Notes under the pieces: generated by a model
Told to the model about the DNA's origin: nothing
The model's input: the letters and a program-made list of their open reading frames with translations, nothing else
Databases searched by the model: none
Position numbers and translations under genes: made by a program
Part shown: one piece after another, positions 1 to 4,402 of the stretch
How positions within the stretch are numbered: the first letter of the stretch is position 1
Layout: each line of letters starts with the position of its first letter
Assembly: GCA_015259235.1 (NCBI GenBank)
Contig: JABZGM010000103.1
Span: 1 to 7,368 of the forward strand
Source: Alloprevotella sp.
Lineage (GTDB): Bacteria > Bacteroidota > Bacteroidia > Bacteroidales > Bacteroidaceae
Direction of reading: 5' to 3'
DNA: 7,368 nt

Positions 1-63
1 GTTGCCACAAGCTCCCAAACCGATGGCTAGGGTGAGGAGAAAGAAGGGAATGAGTTGACGCAT
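1..63 (-). CDS. Lipoprotein, N-terminal 21 residues only (possibly LptC)
   Basis: The reverse strand from the ATG at 63-61 reads MRQLIPFFLLTLAIGLGACGN and then leaves the window. This is a textbook lipoprotein signal peptide: an Arg near the start, a hydrophobic core, and the lipobox LGAC with the acceptor Cys at residue 19, so the product should be lipidated and membrane-anchored facing the periplasm or beyond. No in-frame ATG lies further upstream within at least 19 codons. In many Bacteroidales the order pantothenate kinase, FadL-like barrel, (TPR protein), LptC is conserved. LptC, the periplasmic bridge of the lipopolysaccharide export ABC transporter, is therefore a reasonable guess, but the visible residues cannot tell it from any other lipoprotein. 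It lies 145 bases downstream of the barrel gene on the same strand, and I see no Bacteroides-type promoter in that gap, so co-transcription is possible. Confidence 0.55.
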   Translation of the reverse strand, partial: MRQLIPFFLLTLAIGLGACGN

Positions 64-208
64 GTCGATGTGAAACGCGAAGAGTGTGGGAGAGAGGAGA
101 GGAGTAGTTAGGAGAAATGGGAGAAACGGAAGATGGGCAACGTCGTAACGAGTGAATTCTAGTGGTGAACCCTAGGTAGGTCGCACTAGTGTTGCCACAA
201 GTGTCTCC

Positions 209-1525
209 TTAGTCTACCAACCACTTTTTGAACCAACGCTCGTTGAAGGTGACCCCAATGGTGAGGAGGAAATTGCGTTCGGTGAGTGAACTACCCACTT
301 GCGAACGAAGTTGTTCGTAAGAAGCAGAGAAATTGAGGAAACTACGATTGTTGTAGCTCGTCAAGATAGGCAATGCCACACCAGCTGTAGCCACGAAGGT
401 GTCGGCACTCTTTCGTCCATTGATGAGAGTGTAGGGAGTGGCGTAGCTTGCACCAAGGCGATAGCGCACGCGCCCTGCCCAGGTGTAGCCTTGTGGAGCA
501 GGCACATATTCCAGACCGAACGATACCTTGTCCAAATCGCGCAAGTTGGCAGAAGATTTCACGAAGGTCACGCCCGACGTACCGTCGTTGGCTTGAGCTT
601 CTGCTTGCGTAGCCTTCGACCATGCTTCGTGTGTGTAGTCCACAGCCATACGGAGGCGGTCGTTGTGTTGCCACATCAAACCAGCACCAAAGCTAGTGGG
701 AAGACTATAGCCGTCTTTCAGGGTATAAACGTGTGAAGAGGAAATCTGACTGTTAGAAATGATTTGATTATCCACTGAAGAAGTACCAGCCAGAGCATGC
801 CCAGGCGCAAAGGTAATACCGAGGGTGAGGGCGTTGCGCTTGTTGAGGTGTGCGGTGTATTGTGCACCAAAATCAAAGTGCAGAGAGCGCACTTCCGATT
901 CGTAAGCCACACGAGGACTAGGCACCGTGGCATCGGTGAAAGAAGTGGTAGCAGTGTGAGTGGTGACACCCCACAGATAGCTCGCATTCAGTCCCAATGC
1001 AAGATTGCGCAGTGGGGCATATCCCAAACCGATATTGGCGCGGTGCACCCCACCATTCCCTGAATAGGTGCGAATGGCAGTAACTTCTGAGAATCCATTG
1101 GAGAGCGTCACATCGTTGCTCGTAATTTCATAACCCACTTGTGTGAAAGGACGCAGTCCAAAACTGACTCCAAGTCCAGGAAGCACACGAAAACCACCCA
1201 CCACATGGTCAAAGTAGGCGCGAGAGTTCGTGCTATGGTGCTGCCCTGTGGCAGAAACACGAGAGGCTTGCAGCGTGCCTGCCACATCCATCAAGAAGGT
1301 GAGTGAGTCGAGACGTGCGTAAGAAGCCGGATTCGTCATGTTGAGCTGCTTACCATCGTGCCAAGCATAGCCCGTACCTGCCATGGCTTTGTTGAAACCT
1401 AGTGAGCCATCGTTGATGCGTCCCAAACCATAGCGTGTAAAGGCGGAGTTAACCCCCGTTTCTTGGGCAGCTGCGGTGAGAGACATGGTGGAGAGCAAGA
1501 GAGCTGAGAGCAGTATTTTTTTCAT
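209..1525 (-). CDS. FadL/OmpP1-like outer-membrane beta-barrel protein
   Basis: The 438-residue product begins MKKILLSALLLSTMSLTAAAQ, a Sec signal peptide with likely cleavage near residues 20-21. The open frame reaches back to 1585, but those 20 extra codons would put a non-signal stretch before the signal peptide, so the ATG at 1525-1523 is chosen. After the signal come SAFTRYGLG (27-35) and LNMTNPASY (61-69), motifs I recognise from Bacteroidetes proteins distantly related to the FadL/OmpP1/TodX family; NPA in the hatch region is typical of that family. The rest is alternating amphipathic strand sequence with many aromatic and glycine residues. It ends in TIGVTFNERWFKKWLVD, a typical terminal strand region for this group. 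It should be an outer-membrane channel, perhaps for hydrophobic molecules, but the substrate cannot be read from sequence. It lies 150 bases downstream of coaX on the same strand. Confidence 0.8.
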   Translation of the reverse strand: MKKILLSALLLSTMSLTAAAQETGVNSAFTRYGLGRINDGSLGFNKAMAGTGYAWHDGKQLNMTNPASYARLDSLTFLMDVAGTLQASRVSATGQHHSTNSRAYFDHVVGGFRVLPGLGVSFGLRPFTQVGYEITSNDVTLSNGFSEVTAIRTYSGNGGVHRANIGLGYAPLRNLALGLNASYLWGVTTHTATTSFTDATVPSPRVAYESEVRSLHFDFGAQYTAHLNKRNALTLGITFAPGHALAGTSSVDNQIISNSQISSSHVYTLKDGYSLPTSFGAGLMWQHNDRLRMAVDYTHEAWSKATQAEAQANDGTSGVTFVKSSANLRDLDKVSFGLEYVPAPQGYTWAGRVRYRLGASYATPYTLINGRKSADTFVATAGVALPILTSYNNRSFLNFSASYEQLRSQVGSSLTERNFLLTIGVTFNERWFKKWLVD

Positions 1526-1610
1526 ACAATAGGGTATTGTGGAGAAAAGCGAAAAGGATACGTGGCACCTACGAGTTTGGGTCATCTAGCAACGAGTGCT
1601 CACAATCTAG

Positions 1611-1650
1611 AAAAAGTAAGCCCTACAGAAGCAAGGTTCATTCTACAGGC
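1611..1650 (-). terminator. Possible intrinsic terminator after coaX
   Basis: Read on the minus strand, 1650 down to 1620 can fold as GCC-TGTAGAA, a 10-base loop, then TTCTGTA-GG(G)C. The stem has about ten pairs including two G-U wobbles and one bulged G. It is followed by TTA and then TACTTTTTC-type sequence, with a five-T run at 1615-1611. It starts 26 bases after the coaX stop. The wobbles, the bulge and the four bases between stem and T run make it only moderately convincing. If it works, the barrel gene needs its own promoter between about 1526 and 1610, where I find no good Bacteroides-type -7 box. Confidence 0.35.
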
Positions 1651-1675
1651 AAAACCAGTGCATCTTCTCGGGAAA

Positions 1676-2440
1676 TCATGACAGGGCATTCAATCCACGT
1701 GCCACGAGATATTCATCTGCAAAGATACGATTATCTATGGCAATAGCATCACTTTCAGCTGTAAAGTTGCAACTTTCTGTGGAAATGCCGAAGTCGAAAC
1801 GGTTGCCCCCCGTTAAAAAAGCGCAAGCATCGGGGTACTCGGCACGCACTTGTGCAAGATAACCCATGATTTCTAGACGAATGCCACTTTTTGCGCCACT
1901 CCGTAAGGCAGTGATCGTGTCATATCCATAATCGGGATTTTCACCTTCAGCACTGATGAGGGGCAAGCGTGCGGTAAACTCGTGCATCGCTCGCAAGCGC
2001 ATGTCGAGTCCTGGGCTGATGTTGCCGCCCAAGTAGTGACCATTGGAGAGCAGTAGGTCGAAGGTGATGCAGGTGCCGGCATCGATGACAAGCACCGTGC
2101 GATGAGGGAGGAGGGATTGCGCCCCCATCACGGCTGCCAAACGGTCAGCACCGAGGGTTGCAGGTGTGCGATAACCGAGGGTGATGCCCGAGGGAGGAAC
2201 CGTAGGGCTGAGTTGTTGCACCGCACAGCGACAGTTTTCCAAAAACGCAGGCAATTCAGCCGGAATCTCTCCCACTGCACACCAGCAGATGCGGCGAATG
2301 TCGGAGCGCATGCTGAGCAGTTGACGCAGTTGCACCACAAGGTCGTGATGTGCCACCGAGTGATGCTCCAAAATGGTGGCTTGAGCATCGAAAATCGTGA
2401 GCTTGGCGCGCGTGTTGCCGAGGTCGATGGTGAGCGTCAT
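1676..2440 (-). CDS. coaX: Type III pantothenate kinase
   Basis: This enzyme phosphorylates pantothenate with ATP, the first step of coenzyme A synthesis, in the cytoplasm. The 254-residue product has all the hallmarks of the CoaX family (ASKHA fold): DLGNT at 6-10 (phosphate-1 motif), GADR at 97-100 with the presumed catalytic Asp99, VIDAGTCITFD at 118-128 (second phosphate motif), and GGNISPGLDMR at 138-148. LTGGNR at 209-214 also fits the family. The length is usual for type III enzymes, which are roughly 240-270 residues. The open frame extends to a TTG at 2479, but that codon lies inside a good -7 promoter box and the extra 13 residues are not family sequence; the ATG at 2440-2438 directly precedes the conserved TLTIDLGNT. 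It is divergent from the acidic-protein gene, sharing a 139-base promoter region, and is followed by the barrel gene. Confidence 0.95.
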   Translation of the reverse strand: MTLTIDLGNTRAKLTIFDAQATILEHHSVAHHDLVVQLRQLLSMRSDIRRICWCAVGEIPAELPAFLENCRCAVQQLSPTVPPSGITLGYRTPATLGADRLAAVMGAQSLLPHRTVLVIDAGTCITFDLLLSNGHYLGGNISPGLDMRLRAMHEFTARLPLISAEGENPDYGYDTITALRSGAKSGIRLEIMGYLAQVRAEYPDACAFLTGGNRFDFGISTESCNFTAESDAIAIDNRIFADEYLVARGLNALS

Positions 2441-2476
2441 GGGCGATGAATAGAGAGAATAACGTGGTTTTAAGGG

Positions 2477-2507
2477 CAAAGTTACTGCCTATTGGCAAAA
2501 AAAGCAA
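2477..2507 (-). promoter_or_regulatory. Bacteroides-type promoter for coaX
   Basis: On the minus strand, TAACTTTG (2484 to 2477) matches the Bacteroidetes primary-sigma -7 consensus TAnnTTTG at every defined position. A TTG (2507 to 2505) lies 20 bases upstream of it, near the usual spacing for the -33 TTTG element, which it matches in three of four bases. Transcription would start around 2470, leaving a leader of about 30 bases before the coaX ATG. Confidence 0.55.
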
Positions 2508-2511
2508 GTTT

Positions 2512-2546
2512 TATCTTTGTATTTCGCCAAGTAGCCACTAACTTTG
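2512..2546 (+). promoter_or_regulatory. Bacteroides-type promoter for the acidic protein/RNR-like pair
   Basis: TTTG at 2516-2519, exactly 19 bases, then TAACTTTG at 2539-2546: a full match to the TTTG-N19-TAnnTTTG promoter described for Bacteroides. The expected start point is near 2552, giving a leader of about 28 bases before the ATG at 2580. The upstream TTTG is itself the end of TATCTTTG (2512-2519), a second perfect -7 box. It could serve an alternative, weaker promoter, since the nearest TTG (2492-2494) is 17 bases upstream, closer than usual. Confidence 0.6.
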
Positions 2547-2579
2547 CTGTAGAAATGGTCATCTGACAACAGTGATTTT

Positions 2580-3023
2580 ATGAATACCAACGAACAAACC
2601 CTCCACCAAATCGAACGCGCTCTCAAGAAGACTGCGGAAAAGTTTGCTGCCATCCCTCAAGAGGATGCAGTGCTCACCGACTTCTATCTGCTCGTGCGAC
2701 AAGAGAGTGGAGAACTCCTTGTCTTCGACGATGATGAGCACGAGATCACCCGTTGCGTGGTGGAAGAATGGATTGGCAATAGTAGCGAAGATTTCTACAC
2801 TGCTATACAACCCGTACTGCAGGCTGCTCTCAAACTCTGCGCACCCCTCCTAGAGGAGATGCCCGTGCTTCGACCTTGCTCTTTCGTCTTGCTCGACGAT
2901 GAACAACAAACGGTGGCAGAACTGTTCCTTATCGACGATGACACCATGATTCTTGGACAAGATCTCATGGTAGGTCTCTCGGATGACTTGGATGCCTTCT
3001 GGCAAAAATTGTCTGCAGAATGA
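2580..3023 (+). CDS. Acidic conserved hypothetical protein
   Basis: The 147-residue product is soluble-looking, with no signal peptide or membrane segment, and strongly acidic: I count 31 Asp/Glu against 9 Lys/Arg. Residues 5-24 look like an amphipathic helix. Two stretches then resemble each other: ELLVFDDD at 45-52 and ELFLIDDD at 114-121, each ending a probable beta hairpin (about 35-52 and 101-121) with three aspartates. Between them, CVVEEWIG (59-66) and DFYTAIQPVLQAALK (71-85) look like conserved helical sequence. I believe similar proteins occur as hypothetical genes in other Bacteroidales, but I cannot name a family. The gene starts about 28 bases after the predicted transcription start and overlaps the following gene by four bases (ATGA), so the two are probably translationally coupled and may act together. 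Metal binding by the Asp clusters is conceivable but unproven. Confidence 0.8.
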   Translation: MNTNEQTLHQIERALKKTAEKFAAIPQEDAVLTDFYLLVRQESGELLVFDDDEHEITRCVVEEWIGNSSEDFYTAIQPVLQAALKLCAPLLEEMPVLRPCSFVLLDDEQQTVAELFLIDDDTMILGQDLMVGLSDDLDAFWQKLSAE

Positions 3024-3766
3024 TGAATCCATCTGTATCTGTCGAAAATTCTCCCCTCGAGAACGACTTGCAGCGTCTGGCGCACGCTTTGACGCAGCTC
3101 GATGCGGTGAAGGCGCAGCATTCCGAAGAAGAAGTGCTGGCATGCCTCGCGCAGTATGCTGCAGAGAGTGCTGTCTCTTCTGGAACTTGTGCCACCATCT
3201 CCGCTGCTGCTTGTACAGCTTCCCCAGCCCTCGTGCAAGGTCTCATGCAGTTGGCTCTCGAACAACTCAAAGAGCGTGAGTTCATGGCAAGCATCGAACA
3301 TCGCCCACACAGTTTGGCTTGCGATGTGTGGAGATTTCAAAACAAGAAAGAGAAGTGGGTGGCTTTTGTCGGCTTGCTTGAGGGTCGCCCTTATGAAATC
3401 TTTACCGGACTCCAAGACGACGAAGAAGGCATCGTGCTTCCCAAAAGCGTGAATACGGGGTGGATCGTCAAGAATCTCAATAGCGATGGTTCATCTCGCT
3501 ACGACTTTTCTTTCCAAAATAGGAGAGGCTACAAAACCACCGTCGAAGGGCTTTCGGCACGCTTCAACAAGGAGTATTGGAACTACGCCAAACTCATTTC
3601 GGGCGTGCTGCGCCATGGTATGCCGGTGGAGAATGTCATTCGACTCATTGACTCTCTCCAGCTCGAAAGCGACGCTATCAACACCTGGAAGGCTGGGGTA
3701 GTGCGCGCCCTCAAAAAATACGCCAACAACTTAGGAGATTCCGACGAACCCCTACTTCAAGATTGA
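3020..3766 (+). CDS. Stand-alone protein with RNR C-terminal (TSCPD-like) domain
   Basis: The 248-residue product has two parts. Residues 1-92 are unassigned, helical-looking and Ala/Glu-rich, with three cysteines (42, 57, 65). Residues 94-234 closely resemble, from memory, the region near the C-terminus of Bacteroidetes adenosylcobalamin-dependent ribonucleotide reductases: RFQNKKEKWVAFVGL (105-119), GRPYEIFTGLQDDEEGIVLP (122-141), RGYKTTVEGLS (169-179), YWNYAKLISGVLRHGMP (186-202) and NTWKAGVVRALKKY (221-234). In those enzymes the segment follows the catalytic barrel and precedes a cysteine-rich tail. Here both the barrel and the terminal cysteine motifs are absent; the tail is short and acidic (NLGDSDEPLLQD). 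It therefore cannot be a reductase. A regulatory, binding or RNR-associated role is possible. The frame is intact and coupled to the acidic gene by ATGA. Met2 (3023) is an alternative start. A terminator overlaps its end. Confidence 0.8.
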   Translation: MMNPSVSVENSPLENDLQRLAHALTQLDAVKAQHSEEEVLACLAQYAAESAVSSGTCATISAAACTASPALVQGLMQLALEQLKEREFMASIEHRPHSLACDVWRFQNKKEKWVAFVGLLEGRPYEIFTGLQDDEEGIVLPKSVNTGWIVKNLNSDGSSRYDFSFQNRRGYKTTVEGLSARFNKEYWNYAKLISGVLRHGMPVENVIRLIDSLQLESDAINTWKAGVVRALKKYANNLGDSDEPLLQD

Positions 3767-3791
3767 TGCCACAAGCATCAATTCTTGTTTT
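3758..3791 (+). terminator. Intrinsic terminator overlapping the RNR-like stop codon
   Basis: CAAGATTGATGC (3758-3769), loop CACAA, GCATCAA, one bulged T (3782), then TCTTG (3783-3787). This gives a stem of 12 pairs with a single bulge, directly followed by TTTTC. The stop codon TGA (3764-3766) sits in the left arm, so the hairpin can form only as the ribosome clears the end of the gene. It should end the two-gene transcript and separate it from folB. Confidence 0.7.
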
Positions 3792-3896
3792 CATAGCACC
3801 AGTTCTGCTTCAGGTTGCCTCATCGTGCCACGGAGTGATGGCTTGTAGCTTGATAGAGCATCGTTTCCGCTTCACCTCTCCTTTGTCCCTATTTTC

Positions 3897-4310
3897 ATGA
3901 ATAGTTCACAAACTCAAGTTTTGCTTCAATATTCCCCCCTTGAGATTCGGTTAAACGATCTCCACTTCTACGCCCATCACGGCGTATTGCTCCAAGAGCG
4001 TGTAGTGGGTGGCAGATTCACCCTCCAAATTCTTCTAGAGCTTGCGCCCAGTCTTGCCGCATTGGAGCAAGATCAGCTCGAAGGAACGGTGAGCTATGCC
4101 GATGTTTACGAGTTGGCAAAGGAAGTGATGGCACAACCTTCACAACTCTTGGAACACGTTGCTGCGCGCTTGTTGCAACAACTCTTCCACCACTTCCCAC
4201 AAGTGCAACGTGCCACCGTGGAAGTGCAAAAAGACAATCCCCCCATGGAGGCAGATCTCCGAGGATGCAGTGTGCGTCTCTCTGCCACGCGTGCAGAAGA
4301 TGAGGCTTAA
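3897..4310 (+). CDS. folB: Dihydroneopterin aldolase
   Basis: FolB cleaves 7,8-dihydroneopterin to 6-hydroxymethyl-7,8-dihydropterin and glycolaldehyde in folate synthesis. The 137-residue product shows the family's signatures in order: LHFYAHHGVLLQER (22-35) with Glu34 matching S. aureus Glu22; TVSYADVYE (64-72) with Tyr67 matching Tyr54; LLEHVAARL (84-92) with Glu86 matching Glu74, which holds the pterin; and VEVQKDNPPM (108-117) with the catalytic Lys112 matching Lys100. Every residue expected at the active site is present. The protein is about 15 residues longer than the usual 120, because of an N-terminal tail before LEIRLNDL; no later Met could start the domain, so the ATG at 3897 stands. 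It lies 130 bases beyond the preceding stop, behind a terminator. No convincing promoter box is visible in that gap. No other folate gene is in the window. Confidence 0.95.
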   Translation: MNSSQTQVLLQYSPLEIRLNDLHFYAHHGVLLQERVVGGRFTLQILLELAPSLAALEQDQLEGTVSYADVYELAKEVMAQPSQLLEHVAARLLQQLFHHFPQVQRATVEVQKDNPPMEADLRGCSVRLSATRAEDEA

Positions 4311-4402
4311 TCAATACTTACGTTTCGTCTTCTCTTTAATATCGTGGGAACGCTTCAGTTTCCCCTCTACTTTGTTTATTTCTTCTTTCATCATACCACA
4401 TT

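Noticed and set aside
159..189. Inverted repeat CTAGTG / CACTAG downstream of the barrel gene
   Set aside because: A six-pair stem with a 19-base loop and no T run is too weak for a terminator.
1..201. The 11-base direct repeat GTTGCCACAAG at 1-11 and 191-201
   Set aside because: One copy is inside lipoprotein codons. Repeats this short are expected by chance somewhere in a window of this size, and nothing else marks a mobile-element or attachment-site boundary.
2795..3415. A 206-residue minus-strand open frame across the acidic and RNR-like genes
   Set aside because: It spans the boundary of two well-supported coupled genes and reads as low-complexity Ser/Arg/Cys-rich sequence typical of an antisense shadow.
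3020..3766. RNR-like gene as a pseudogene fragment of nrdJ
   Set aside because: The frame is uninterrupted, coupled by ATGA to the preceding gene, ends with its own stop and terminator, and has conserved-looking sequence throughout. A recent truncation cannot be fully excluded without relatives to compare.
3792..3896. Promoter for folB (TAGCTTGA at 3846-3853 and TATTTTCA at 3890-3897 as weak -7 candidates)
   Set aside because: Each matches at most six of eight positions' worth of the consensus and none has a TTTG at suitable spacing.
4346..4364. Short hairpin GGGAAC / GTTTCCC between folB and the peptidase gene
   Set aside because: It has only about six pairs with a bulge, and the following T-rich stretch is interrupted and not adjacent, so I do not call it a terminator.
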